Source: Eucalyptus grandis | Lineage: Eukaryota > Streptophyta > Magnoliopsida > Myrtales > Myrtaceae | Assembly: GCF_016545825.1 (NCBI RefSeq) | Contig: NC_052615.1 | Coordinates: 34,869,516-34,933,515 of the forward strand | Length of the DNA: 64,000 bases | Reading direction: 5' to 3' | In this document: in pieces, positions 45,948 to 59,040 of the stretch | Layout: each line of letters begins with the position of its first letter | How positions within the stretch are numbered: position 1 is the stretch's first letter | Notes under the pieces: generated by a model | Seen by the model: only the letters and a program-made list of their open reading frames with translations | Told to the model about the DNA's origin: nothing | Database searches by the model: none | Program-made: the position numbers and the translations under genes

Positions 45948-48900
45948 TCATACAAACTCTTCATCTGAATCATCTTGCTCTTCATCTGAATCATCTTGCT
46001 CTTCATCCCATATATCCTCAACATCTCTCACATTACCACGAAGCATATTGAGTATGTCCTCCAAGTTTCTCTCACGTCTCTGCAGTTCCAAGCTGGAAAT
46101 TCGACGAGGACTGCTTTCAGGTAAGCTTTCTTTTTTGTAACTAAGAGCCTTCAGAACAAACTTTTCGGATGGTTCGATTATTTCAACGCCAAATGTAGGT
46201 GTTAAAGGTCGCCCCGAAACTCGAACATGAGAGACACTGCAAGATGCCATATTAAAAGTATCAAATTGTGCCCCAAAACCAGTCACATCCTACTTCTCTT
46301 GGACCATCGGCATTTTAAATCCTAGCTATAGAAACTTTTACCAAACTGGTCATACCACACAAAAGGTTTCCACCATAAACCATAAATACCTCAAATTTGA
46401 TCAACTCATAAAATAAGTTCATGCTACTAGCACAAGGAAAAAGAAGGCGAAAATATTAAGTCAGCCGATACCAAGTATCAAGCAAAGATCTTATTTAAAG
46501 CTCCTGAAAATAAAAAAACAGTAACATAAGCACTAGTGTATACAATTAGTTCACTCTGTTTAAACACTAAGTTACTTATTGCTTCCTTCATTAGCTTTAA
46601 AAATCATGGGGAAATTTGACATGATTGCAAATGACCTTAAAAGTCCAAATATACAAATTTCTGAAGACTTCAAGATGTTCAATGTTAAAGACAAGTCAAA
46701 CTGCATTGAAATGTGAAAAGACAAAAGTAAAAGTTGCACCAAATGGGCACTTGAAATGCAAGATCTCTGTTGCCATTTCTTCAAGTTTATAAGGAGAGGA
46801 GGAAAAAAGAAATGGACCATCCACAAGATTATAGAATGCAAAAATGACCATTGAAGAGTTCTTTTGTAATTTATATTCTCATACAAGGCAAACAACCACT
46901 TCCATCTTTCCATATGTAGGTAAAAGTATTGTCGATGAACTATTCATGCGCATGGATTATATGACAGACTATGCATAATTTTAGAAGTTGAAAGTCTAAG
47001 AAGGATATTCTAAAATTGCTTGTGAAAGAACAATGGAAGCTAAGACAGACAGAATAGATACTTGCAGAAAAGAGTTTAAGCACCAAAGTAATCTGTCACA
47101 AGGCTAAAAGTGTGCAGACCAACCAAATATAAAACAAGTCATCCTCTTCCTGCGTCTGCACCCCACCAAGCAGCTCAACAAGAAGGAATCCGCCTATACA
47201 AAGAACAGGCTCGGGAAACTTGAATTTCTGCAAAGAGTTCTCCTATGAAAGACAGAAATTACATGGTCAGCCATAAATAAAATTTAAAAAAAAAAAAAAA
47301 TCCTCCTAAAGATACAATTTTCCGTGAATCATTTCAAGCCCTTAATTATTCGAGAGTGACAACCACTCCACACTCTAACTCCACATTCCGTCTGCTAATA
47401 CTCTGACCATCATGTCATGGCAATCATTAATTTGTGGGCGATGCTAACAACTCATAGTAGGTCTTTTAACACTTGCCAGGCTGCTATTCCTCTTCCCTTA
47501 TAAAGAAAGAACTTATCGTAAGGACAAAAATTCTGCTACTCAACAAAGCAAGACAGAAAGTAAAAAAGAGAAATTGGTATCTATGGAAAATGATGACAAT
47601 CTTAAGGTGAGGAACACAGTTAAAACACATGACCGAAGTACACAAAAAGGGAATCAACAACTTTACGGTCCTGTATTGTTCTTTCCCCATATAAGGAAGC
47701 AAGTGGAAAATTAAGGGTGCTCCTAAGACGTAATGAAAGCAGAAAGAAAGTGTACTGCATATTATACACAAAAAGAGAATTAACAACTTTATCCAAGTCC
47801 GCATTCTTCCAAGGGGCAGTAGAGACTAGTAGATGAAACAACTAACACCATGTAGCAGGAACAAAGAGCCACACTTGCCTGAGCCATGGGAAACTCTGGG
47901 GAAGTGTAAGTCCATATAAACTTATCATTTGGAGAAATATGACATGATTGATCAACCGAATCGAGATCCAATGAAGCTTTAGAATAACCCATCCGAAATC
48001 GCACAGATTTGGCTGAATATATAGGTGATCCTGGCTGGAAAAAAGCTGCCCACGACAATAATTTAATTTATTTAAGATACAATTAAACACAAAAATCGAC
48101 AAGAGAAGCGCAAAAAGAAATCAGGAAAAACCTTCATAAGGTTGGATGTCGATCTCCGTAATAACACACAAATCACCGACCAGTTTGTAGATCAAAGTCT
48201 CAGGCACAGCAGGATCTTGCCCTTTACTGGACCAGTAGGTATCTCCCATTTCCAGAGTATTATTAATACCCTCCTCCGGGAAATTGTCGGTGCTGGAAGC
48301 GCTTACTGCATCTGAAATACACTCCCTGTCAACAATTGATCTAGAACAATGAGACAGAAAACCATAGACCCTATGCTCCCTTTCCAGAACATCCCATTCT
48401 TTAGTGTTGCCAGAAACAGTTTCACCATCACTTCTGAAGGAGCAGCTTTCGGTGACATGATCAACTCCAGATAACTGAGGAAACATTTTGAGGCATAGTT
48501 GCTTGGAAAGACCATTGGTGATCACTGCACAAAGCCAAAAACCAAAATCATTCAATTGACAATATGATCGAGATCCGTGAACTGATTTAACATCCAAAAA
48601 TGAAGACAAAGATCCAGCATAATTGTTACTGCAACACAACAAAATGTGATGAATTCATTAATGACAAATTAATTGATGAACAGTGGCTTCATAGAAAAAG
48701 ATGCTGATAATCTACCAGGTCTTTCCAATTATTAATTAAAAAATGGAATATAATCATGTCACTGCATATCTAGAAAGATTAGATAAACAGAGCAATATCT
48801 TAAAACTTAGTTCCAAGCTCTCTGTCAAATTAATTGTATTATTTCCTGAATACCTATGCCAAAATAAAAATCTGCCTCTTCTAAATGAACCGCTTTGCAT

Positions 48901-49500
48901 TACAAACATCACTACCATATGCTCAAAATTTGCCAGAGCACATCGTATTTCATGCAAATTCACAATGCACTACAGCAGCACAAAGCAATAAAAGCCATCT
49001 ATGGTAAAGCAACTCTCCTTAAAATGTAATTCAATTGAATGTCCACACTTCATCAACCAAGCACAATGGATAGAAAACCCATTTCCAATGAGTTGGCATA
49101 GAACTTTATTATCAGAATGAACTTGCCGATCCACGTAACTTCATCAGCTAGGTACTATTGCTATAGTGGGTACAATCCAATCACACCAAAAAGAACTACT
49201 TTAGCATCCTCTTCCATACATAAAAGAGGGACAATAATGTACATATATCCCATCAAGGAGAGCTAAACACATTCTTCCATGCATGAAAGATAACTAAACA
49301 GATGGAGAGAATTAGACATAATAACATCAAAAGAAACTAGCTTTATTCTCGATTTTCATCAGCATACCAAATTCGTGCCAACATCGCGAAACACAGCTAG
49401 CTTGAGTGAGATCACCAGGGTCGCCCTTGCCCAAAGTCATGAATATCTCATGCAACACGTCGTTAACAAGGCTTTGCACAGGATCCATTTCTGCCGTCAT
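45948..49500 (-). CDS. F-box protein, At4g00755-like, copy 2 (spliced CDS)
   Basis: Paralogue of 32109-35663. Minus-strand exons: 49500-49368, 48524-48132, 48045-47879, 47242-47124 and 46236-45948. They total 1101 nt, 366 aa, open throughout. The N-terminus differs from copy 1: MDPVQSLVNDVLHEIFMTLG replaces the family-typical F-box helix, and a Lys-Gly pair is added before DPGDL. Exon 2 is 21 nt shorter than copy 1, losing residues around the NTLE...YWSSKGQ stretch. The last exon is 21 nt longer because EEQDDSD is repeated in the acidic tail. The GC donor of intron 3 is conserved. It is probably functional as a protein, but SKP1 binding through the changed F-box is uncertain. Confidence 0.9.
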
Positions 49501-50591
49501 AAGCAAGCTCCAGATAGATGCCTTCTCGAACCTCAAAACCTACCTAAGCATCATAATCAACCACAATCAAATCACCCTTAGAAATTTTATTTTTTTTAAA
49601 AAGGACATTTAGATCACCGAACGCATCAAGGCACAACATTTATAGCTACTTTTATAATTCAACATAGTACAGTAAAACGAAAAAATTTAGAGTTCACACC
49701 TCTGTACGTAAAAGAAAATCAAGAAAATTGGAGTCGAAACCGAACAAAAGATCCCCCCATAAATTCGTAATTTTGTTACACCACAAACACTAGGCCGGGC
49801 TCCCTTTCTCGTTCCCGAATTTCCGATCATTCACAAAATGCCCTCACGCACAGATGCGCGAGAATCTAATTCACTCCGCGGGGGAGAAATTCAATCGCAT
49901 TAAAGAAACGACCAAAAATTCATCCTTTTTTTCTCTCCCAATTCCACAACATGCAAAATCCCACAAAATCGAAAAACCGAAATACGAGGATCGACCCCGA
50001 CCGACATTCAAGAACCCAATCAAGCAACGAGCGAGCGAGAGACGGAGAGAAAGAGAGAGAGAGAGAGAGAACGGAAATTCGAAGGCGGGGCAAAACCACC
50101 ACCGATTCGGAGCCCGCGGACTCCGAATCCCGATCGGAATTCAGCGAGCGATGCACCGACTGAACAAAGCAAAAGAGTGCAGAAACCGACGCGGACGGAC
50201 AGAGAAAAAGAGGGGGCGCCGGAATTCCCACCTTCCGTCGCCGATGCACCGGACCCTCGTCGAGGTCGTCCTCCGAAACCCTAGATTGCGAGCAGAGGAA
50301 ATGGTTCGATGGAGAGAGCGTGGTCGTGGCGTTTGGTTCTGACTATGAGGAAGATGATTATCTGCGAGCGAAAGAGGGAAAAGGGAAAGAGAGAGAGTGA
50401 TGCAAGAAAATACCGTAATCGCGAGCGAGGCCAAATTTGTAAATACCGATGACTTTTTGAAACCTGCTTCTTATTTCTTTAATAATTGCCTTTTTGGTAA
50501 GGAAATTTCTGGTCTCGTCTGTTTGCGTGTAATTTAAGAAAAACATTAAAATTACGATAACACTGTTGATCATTCATTTCAAAGATAATAG

Positions 50592-50814
50592 GATTCCATT
50601 TGTTTGTTGGGGAATAAATGATTTCGAAATGTTTTTATCAAAAACGATCATTTGTATTGTTTAAAGATATTGAGATTCCGTTTGTTTTCATTATTAACAA
50701 TAATTTATATTTAAATATTTTATTGATAAAAATATTTTTTATTCATTCATTATTTTGTAAATGATACAAGTAATGATTTTTTAGGAAAATATATTTCGCG
50801 AAATAAATGCACTT
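50592..50814. mobile_element. Small MITE, copy in unit 2
   Basis: Counterpart of 36767-36991. Its flanking triplets have drifted (TAG on the left; CTTCAA on the right). It was inherited through the duplication. Confidence 0.55.
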
Positions 50815-51747
50815 CAAAAAATGATTATTATAATCCATTCCCAAAGAAAATCGATTGGTTGTGGTGCTTACTCCACTCCGAATAAAATATATTTCCAATT
50901 TATGTTAATGATGTTTGTGTAATAGACGAAAACTTATCCATTAGGTATTGTGGGTTATCCCTCAAGAAAAATGGATTTATATAGTAATCCTTGTTGCAAA
51001 AAATACTAATTGCTTTTATAATGGATGAGATGATATTAGCTCCTAATTTGATTTCATAATTCATGTGGTGGTTATCCATAATCTTTTCCCTTACAATATA
51101 CTATGATTCGATACAATATACCATGATTCGATTCATGAAATTCATTCGATACCTTACCTTTCTTTTTTGGATTCATGAAACTCATTTGATACCTTACCTT
51201 TCTTTTTATGTTTTTTGCGTATTTATTTTCGATACTATTTTTTAAATTCCCAATCGGATAAGTTTCCACTTTCATATTCATTCGATACCTCACCTTTCTT
51301 CTATGTTTTTACGTATTTACTTTCGACATTATTTTTTAAATTCCCGATTCAATAAGCTTCCACTTTCATGAAATTTCACATTTTTAGGAGAAAATACTAT
51401 TGGCGTTCACTAATATAAAAGGTGCTTTAATGGTTGCTCAGTTTTGGCCCAAACAACACGGACACTTCTCTGCTACCTCAAATGTGTCGTTACAAAATGT
51501 CATTTAATCGATTTACGACGTCATAACCGAGTGTAATGCAATCCCGAAATAAGTGAGCGTCTGGTAGACTAATAAGTAACCTTAGAAATTGTGAGGATGC
51601 ACAAATGCTGATGGTCTCAAAAGTGAAAGATCTAACCACGATTCTTCAGAGAAGGAGAATAAACAAGAGGCAACCATGCCAAAACACTCTCCATATAACC
51701 AATTTCATAGTAAATGTCGAAAGGAAAAAGAGAGAATTACATGGGAC

Positions 51748-52010
51748 TGCGCAGAAACTGGATTATTAGGAAAGAGAGGAGCAAGATCAGAACACTTATG
51801 TACATGGACACAGTAAGCTTCATCATCCAATCAAAACTAGGCTCTACGGTTTCGCCCGAACTATATACTATCGCAGGCAGCACAGAAATTGGATTATTAG
51901 GAAAGAGAGGAGCAATATCAAAACACTTATGTACATGGACGCAGTAAGCTTCTTCATCCAATCAAAACTAAGCTCTACGGTTTCGCCCGAACTATGTACT
52001 ATCGCACGAT
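51748..52010. repeat. 132-bp tandem repeat, two copies (unit 2)
   Basis: Units begin at 51748 and 51880. They are equivalent to 37897-38157 and lie just 3' of the PP2-A13-like stop codon at 52036. Confidence 0.9.
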
Positions 52011-52035
52011 TCCCCATCTCACTACGATACTCGCA

Positions 52036-53949
52036 CTATGACAATGAATTAATCAATTTGCCTACACTACTGGGACATATCAAGACGCAGTCCACGCAGA
52101 GACCGCCTTTGGTGTGAGTGCAGTCGATCTGGGTCATTGAAAATTTGATCTTCGTCGATGTGTCGGACTTCCCGACGACAAAGTCTCCCATGTGGTAATG
52201 GATCCAGTTCCCCGGATTGTCCACATGGCAGTGGGACGCGACACGCTGTCCATCAGAAGTTGTGAGCTGGAAGTGGACGGGCTTTATGTCCCAGCCGTGG
52301 ACGTGCTCGGGATTGCATACACGACGGCCCAGTCTCTTAGTCGACTTACCGAGCTGGACTCTGAAGAAGACGCTGTACGTCCCTGTAGGAAATGGAAATT
52401 CCAACTCGCCATCTACTTCAAACCACCAGATTTGCTGAAGATATGCAACCGAATGGAATCTGCATGTAACAAGCCGGGAAAGAAAATCAAGTCTTACCAT
52501 TTTTATAAGATTGATCATTCCAAGATGTAAGTAAATGACACAAAGTAAAGGAAACATTTACCAAAGCAAATCTTCGAGCACTAGCTTACTCACTAATCAC
52601 CGCCAATTATAAATTTTCGGTGAATGCATGGATTGCTTCAAATTTTAAGATAGCCCTTTGCCATTTATCCACCGAAGATACTATTCTAATAATGAGTATT
52701 CGATAAGACTCTACAAAAAGAAATTCTTGGTGCATTAGTTGCATGTGAACAGTTTCATTGCACTCTTCTTGCTTAATACAGGATATCATGCCGGCAAGTA
52801 GCTACATGTCAATTGGCGGAGTATTGTAACAAATTCAAGAAACAAGCAAATGCACTCCTCATATGTCACCAAATCTTTTCAGAAACGTCACTCTCCAAGG
52901 AATGTCCACTACTAAAGTACTAAGTTCCTATATGATCCAAAGTTCATCATCTACGGTGCAATCATCTCACAGAAGTCAATGTACTGAACTAAACTTAGAG
53001 AGATTATTCGAAGCTTCAAAAAAAAAAAAAAAAATATGCAGTACTCCAATCTTCCAGTAATTCCCAAGCACCACAAGAACATATGTTGCCACGAATGTTA
53101 TCTAACCCATACAACACGTTGAGCATTTCCGATATCCAATACTGGCATCAAAACGAAACTCGTTTACCCGATGATGAAAAATCCATCGAGATAAGAACAA
53201 ATTTGGTTCATCCAGGAGCAGAATGAGGGAAGAAGGTTTACCTAGATTCCTCGGTCGAAATGTGATTCCAGTATCTTCGATCGTCTATTCCGGTGATCAT
53301 CAAGGCCTTGAATGAAATCGACAGACAAACCCCGCCCGTCCTCTTATCCAGCCAAACTTCCTGCATTCCACACCCCCAAATCCACCAACGGTCAGTGAAA
53401 CCATAACTAAATCATTAAATAAACTTTCCATTTCTTTCTGATCCAGAAAATCCAAATTCACCCCACTTCTCATCTTATCCAAAGGAGAGAAAAAGGCAAG
53501 ACTTTTCCTATGATCCCGCAATCGAAATCGCTAAGTTCCGACCCAAAAAAAAAAAAAAACAAAGAAATCCCTAATTCATTATCGATCTTCAAAACGGTAA
53601 AGAGATTGAAAAGTTTTCGCACCTTGGTACCGCCATCGAATGAATTAGGCCTGCAGAGGCGAGCGTAGATCTCCTTCTTGCCCAAATTCAGCACCTTGGG
53701 CTCGTCCAGCACTTTCTCCACGATCGTCCCGTAATTCTCCGGCAACTTCGCCTCCCAGATGAAATCGGCGGAGGAGGCGCCGCGGAAGGCCCGGTTCAAT
53801 CGGGCCAGGCTACAGATTTGGGTCGGATCCAGGTGCATCAGCACCGCCGCCACGCAGCTCTCCGGGATGTCGCCCAGCCTCGGCTTCGCGAGGGCGCCGT
53901 CCCCGTCCGCGTCCGAGTCCGACGAAAACCCCGAGAAGCTCGAACCCAT
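52036..53949 (-). CDS. F-box protein PP2-A13-like, intact copy 2 (spliced CDS)
   Basis: Predicted SCF adaptor with an F-box and a phloem-protein-2 (Nictaba-like) domain. Minus-strand exons: 53949-53623, 53360-53242 and 52459-52036. They total 870 nt, 289 aa, close to Arabidopsis PP2-A13. Splice sites are AAG/GTGCG, GCAG/GAAG, TAG/GTAAAC and GCAG/ATTCC, and the phases agree. The F-box is residues about 25-70 ([20 protein letters not shown], then [13 protein letters not shown]). The PP2 domain is about 112-285, with [59 protein letters not shown] and [14 protein letters not shown]. The N-terminus MGSSFSGF could be myristoylated (Gly2), which is inference. Copy 1 is broken, so this copy may carry the function alone. 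Confidence 0.94.
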
Positions 53950-54187
53950 AAAAGAAGAGAAGAAAGCAAAAGAAAAAAAAAAAAACCCTAGAAATCGCGA
54001 GCTGGAAGGAAGATAAAATGGAGTCGAGACGGAGGCAGAGAGGGGGACGGGACGGGATTTCAGTGCCTGAACTTGAATCGGAAGGTGTAGATTTTGAGGG
54101 AGAGCGAGAGCTCGACGGTCAAGCTCGAGAGATCCATCTCTTGTTTCCAGAAGATCGGGGATTTTTGGGGGGGGATGATGAATCGTC

Positions 54188-54861
54188 GAACGAGGAACTT
54201 CGGGGGGTTTCGGCTTTCGGCCTCGAGCTGAACAGGACCTGACGTTGACTAGGGTGCTGGATAGAGAGAGAGAGAGATGCTGGAAATAGCAAGTTAGCAA
54301 CTTGTAGGAGAGAGAATCGGACCGGCCGTTGCTCGTGTCGGGATGTCACAGGGAGGAAGAGAGAGAAAGAGAGGGGGTGTGACTTAATACATTGGGAAGA
54401 AAAATTGTAGCCATGGGCAGGTGAGATTCATGATGTTTATGCATTATCTACTGAATCTTACCGCTCGACTAATCATCGCTTAAGCCGTCTTATTCACACA
54501 TGTATAGTGATTTAAAATATGCTAAATCGGATGTGCACAGAGCGAACTTGTTCAATGAATTGAGTAATAGAGAAGCTCTTTTGATGAATCCATGTAAATT
54601 AGATGGTTGTTCTTGTTTTTCTTCAGTTAAATTAACATAATTATCTAAAATGGATAACTAATTTATTCAGTGATAGCGAAAAGAATTTGAAATTAATAAG
54701 TATCATTTTTTGGTTAATTGTGGTATTCTACTTCTATTTTCTCCTAGGATGAAAACATGAAATATGATGAGTTTTCTTCTTTCTCTTTTTCCTCATTTGA
54801 GCCTTAGTATACTTAGATCGGGGTAATTTTCTATTTTCTTTTGTTAAATATACATTTTGCT
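54188..54861. other. Intergenic between duplication and hAT element
   Basis: A GA-rich stretch lies at 54260-54380, probably the 5' flank of the PP2-A13-like gene. The rest is AT-rich with no gene seen. Confidence 0.5.
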
Positions 54862-55870
54862 TAGGGGTGAGCAGCGGTCTAGGGTCGACCCTGGACCGAC
54901 TGACCGCCCAACCTTGCTTGGTCTTGGTCCTGGTTCCCAAGGGACCGGCCGGTCTTTGGTCCTCGAATTCCAAGACCAACACTACGCGGGTTGGTTACTG
55001 GTCCCGAGAGTTTTGGGTCGGTCCAACCACATCAACCTGTATATTATTATATTATATTATTTATAATTTTTTATATATATTCAAACCTAAGTAAAATTTC
55101 TATTATATTATATTATATTATATTATATTATTTATAATTCTTTTATATATTCAAATCTAAGTAAAATGTATGTTCAAAAAAAAAAAAAACCCAAGTAAAA
55201 TGATGTTAAAGCTGTTGACTCCTCAGGCTCACAGTCACGGACAGACGGCATCCAATTCCAAAAGGCATGAAGTTTACGTTGTAAAGGTCTTCACGGCCTC
55301 CTCCTCCACAGTCCAGAGTACGCTCTTCCGTGAGGACCAAGGACTCCTCACAGTCACGGACTCACGACATCCAAAATGGCGCGAAGTTTACGCCGTAAAT
55401 CTCCTCACGGCTTCCTTCCCCAAAGTACATTATCTTCCATTCTGTCTTCTTTGTTCTTCAATTTGCCAAAATCAAAAGTAGCAACATCCCGCTCGCCACC
55501 TTGTGGACACTATCTTGTCCCATATCTCGATGAGTGTTGGCAGGTACGAAATTTTTATTATTGTGTCATCTTAAATTTGCTGAATATGTTTTGGTATTTA
55601 TAGTTTAGTTGCATAATGCCGCATTGTGGATATATGCGTAATTTGAATTTGTAGGTTTGCTTTTTTAGGGAGTATAAAAAACAAGACGAAAAAATTATTG
55701 ATCGGTCCTGGGTTGACCCTGGAACCGGACCGAACCCATTGGGTCGGTCCGGTCCTTGGTTCCAGCTCAATAAGTCGGTCCTCGGTCCCTAAAAATTGAG
55801 ACCGACACTGTACGGGTTGGTCCTAGGGTTAGGGAGTGGCTTGGACCAACCCGGACCATGCTCACCCCTA
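54862..55870. mobile_element. Non-autonomous hAT element
   Basis: 1009 bp with a perfect 8-bp target duplication ATTTTGCT at 54854-54861 and 55871-55878. The terminal inverted repeats are TAGGGGTGAGCA on the left and TGCTCACCCCTA on the right, with long GGTCC/GGACC-rich subterminal arms. The interior has TTATA-type microsatellites (about 55038-55135) and a diverged internal direct repeat of about 120 bp (CACAGTCACGGAC at about 55230 and 55348). There is no transposase, so it would depend on enzyme supplied from elsewhere. Confidence 0.92.
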
Positions 55871-55989
55871 ATTTTGCTGCTATATTTGCTGGGATATTGC
55901 TCTTTGCGACCAAATTAAAAGAAAGTACACGTATAATTGACAAAAAGTACATTAGATGCTTTAACCGAAAGAAAGAAAGTATATTAGAG

Positions 55990-56024
<35 letters not shown>

Positions 56025-56489
56025 CATTCGGTGGATAACGTTTATAAGCAGACACGTGTACACGTGCACGAATACCGCCCGCCGCTTTCTAGAGAGAGAA
56101 AGTTCCCACTGACAACAGTTTGTATTCGTAGGTTCTTGTTCTTATCCGGATTAATCAGCAACCATTAAATTAACGAAAAATCGGATAAAGGCTACGGAAG
56201 CGCTGAATCATCCGTCGCCTCCACGCCCAGGCGCCCAGCCGGAGCGTGCGACACACGCTCCTCCTTTCTTCGCCTATTCATAGTATCAAAACACCATTTG
56301 CTATCGCCACTCCCGCAAAAGAGCGCGTGCACTGACGAGCCGCAGGGTTTGAGAATGGCTCGCAAGTGAATTATTGGACTAGTGTAAGGATAACGTAACA
56401 AATCGACAGCCCCAATTTTGGTGAAATATTAAAAAAATGAGGATACGGGATTTTTAATTATATTATCTATAGATTTAGAATAATTATCT
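55871..56489. other. Intergenic
   Basis: A GA microsatellite lies at about 55997-56023. Only short reading frames; no gene is supported. Confidence 0.5.
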
Positions 56490-57073
56490 GAGGGTGTGTT
56501 TGTTTCATAGAAGACATAATGTTTTTGAAAAATATTTTATGGGAAACCATTTTCCAAGAAAACAATTAGTTTTCCTTTATTTGGTGATACGTGACTAAAA
56601 ATATCTTCTAGTATTTGGATTGCATTTAAAAAATGATTGAAGGTATAGAAGATGCCGACGAAGAGGAAGAGGAGGGAGCGAAGCCAACCGGAGCGCAGGA
56701 AGGGCTAGGGTTGGAAGAGGCGGCGGTGATGAAAGGGAGGAGGCAAAGGAGAAGGAGAGAGGGGAGGAGGAGTTAGGGTTTACGTTCACAGGCAAAGAAA
56801 GAAAAGAGAAAACAAGAAAAGAAAAGATATAATAATAACAAATTCAAAGTTTTCAATTATAAATTATTTTTAATAAGAAATTTTTATTCGGTAAGGACCT
56901 TAAAACATTTTTAAAAATGTTTTCTAGTTCTTTTAAAAGGGAAATCGTTTTCCGAATTTAAGCTTTGAAATGAAAACATTTTTCATTGACTCATTTTCCT
57001 AAATGAACCAAATGCTGGAAAATGAGGAAAACATTTTCCCAAAAATAATTTTTCGCAAAACAAACACACCCTC
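56490..57073. mobile_element. Foldback TIR element, probably PIF/Harbinger-like MITE
   Basis: 584 bp with inverted ends GAGGGTGTGTTTGTTT and AAACAAACACACCCTC. The arms carry long AAAACATTTT-type complementarity, and the middle holds GAGGAAGAGGAGGG and GGCGGCG sequence. Flanking triplets do not form a clear duplication (TGA against TCG). The family assignment rests on likeness to 59041-59737. Confidence 0.65.
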
Positions 57074-59037
57074 GGACATTCGCTCATTCAATCGTCTCGA
57101 ACAATCGCCGGCCAAGGAGTGCAAGGTGCGAGGCTTGATCCGAAGCCAACTATTGAGGATTGGTGACATCAGTGACAACACTTGTGGTTCCATTCGCCAG
57201 ATCTAACTTGATCCAAAACCGCTCGGTGAGGATCGGCGATAGTTGCGACGACAACGACGCTTGACCGATTTTCTCTCTGGATCGGGCTCGCTCGATCGGT
57301 GAGCTTTCTTTCTATCCCTCTCAATTAGTTAGGGTTTCGATTTCCGTTCTCTCTCTCTCAATCAATTAGTAATATTCGATGAGATTGATATTTTCAAAAT
57401 GATAGAGATACATCATTTATATTTGAGTACCAAAAAAAATCCGATCTTGATTGGAAAAATGTCGATATGGAAAATAACTTGAATATTTTCACCCCTTACC
57501 ATGCTTGTAATCACACTTGATATATGCATTCATAGTTAGCTTCCAATAAATTGTTGATGACAACATCACATTATTTTAATGATGCGTTTGTTTAAAGAAA
57601 AATCGTTGACAGGAAATTTTTTATTGATTTTTTTAGTATTCAGATATCGACGGAAAATTAATTGACGTGTAAAAAATAGTTTTCATGAATTGAGAATAAC
57701 AATTTTAGATTAGGGGAAAACCGCTTCATGTTCCGGTAAGAAGACAATCACTTTATTCACATCACCAAACAAATAAAAACCAACTATTTTGCTTTAATAT
57801 GAAGTTCATTCTTCAACATGCGCTAAAATAAAAAGATCTTATTCATTATTCATGTATGGAGAGATCATATCTTTATTTGATCTTTCTTTAGAGTTTTCTT
57901 GCTAGCAAAACCAATCTTGACTAGACATTAGCCTAAATTGCTGTCTTTAATGCTAGAGTCCAATGCTTTGCTTTCGACTTAAATGGTTTGCTCTCACTAA
58001 ACACAATCTACCTATCATCATTTCTTAATCTTTTTCGATGAAACGCGCGACCCTTTCTCATTTGATATAAGAATAATCACCCTTTACGAATTAAACTAAT
58101 AAAAAGCGATGGATAAAGTGTGTTGTATTCATAATAAATTCCATTACAGAACGAAAGCTCGGTTTCTTTTCCAAAAAAACTAGTGCAAGCAATCATCAAC
58201 CATCGTCCATCTTGTGCATATTAAATTTTAGCTGGAGCTATCGTAGACCAACAAAGATCGACAATCAGCAGGCATCCAGGTTTCTCCTACGTAGATCCGA
58301 GTCAGCAAGCGTGTTTGGGATCACACGTGGCAGGCGTAGGATTCGCAAGCACCCTCGTCCCCCGTCGACACTTCCATCCACTTCTCCATCATCATTATAG
58401 TTAGAAACATCGTTGTTTCTCGCTGATAGTTTTAAGACGATTGCCGACAGACTCTGAAATCGGACAACAATCTATACAGTTCAATAAGAATCTCTTGAAT
58501 CAAATTGACGCGGAAGCAATTGACTCGAGGATCGTCCCTCGTCGTCCTAGTTCGAGGATTTCGTCTAGGAGGACCGATCGGATGACATAGTTCTTTCCCA
58601 TAAAGTTTCTTGCGGACTCGATTCGATTTCACTGTAAAAAAAAAAAAGATTGTTTACTCTCCGGGGGTTACTTTTTCTCAATTAAAGGGGTGAAAGGTCA
58701 ATTTTATTCGCTTCGGTGAGATCATTGGGCCTTAGTAGACACGATGCTTACACTCCGGATATGAATGGGTGCGCCATCCTTCTCCCGGCAAACACGATTT
58801 ATGACTAGCACTAGCTTTTCCCAGAGTTATCCAAAAGCACGTCGTTGAAGTCAATTTCCAGATTAGGTCGTGTAAACTTACGCGGGCTTAATGTCCGAAC
58901 GGGCCTCAAGCTAAATGTCATCTTCATACGTGGGCTTAATCGGAAGTTTAAAGGCTCCATGCGCCCATCTCATCTTAGCTAAGAATGCCCATGCCCCCAA
59001 AAAATAAAAACCTGAAAAGAAGAAAATCTTGGCTTTC
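57074..59037. other. Intergenic
   Basis: No supported gene. An isolated arm-like sequence (GATGCGTTTGTTTAAAGAAA at about 57581) resembles the ends of the local Harbinger-like elements but has no partner that I can see. Confidence 0.5.
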
Positions 59038-59040
59038 TAA

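Larger units (their letters stand above)
44982..54187. repeat. Tandem segmental duplication, unit 2
   Basis: A direct copy of 31145-44617 without the 4.3-kb insertion. It begins TGTTGTAATCATGATAACC, so it carries a duplicate of the PEX11 3' flank without the PEX11 coding region. It holds the second At4g00755-like gene and the intact PP2-A13-like gene. Confidence 0.95.
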
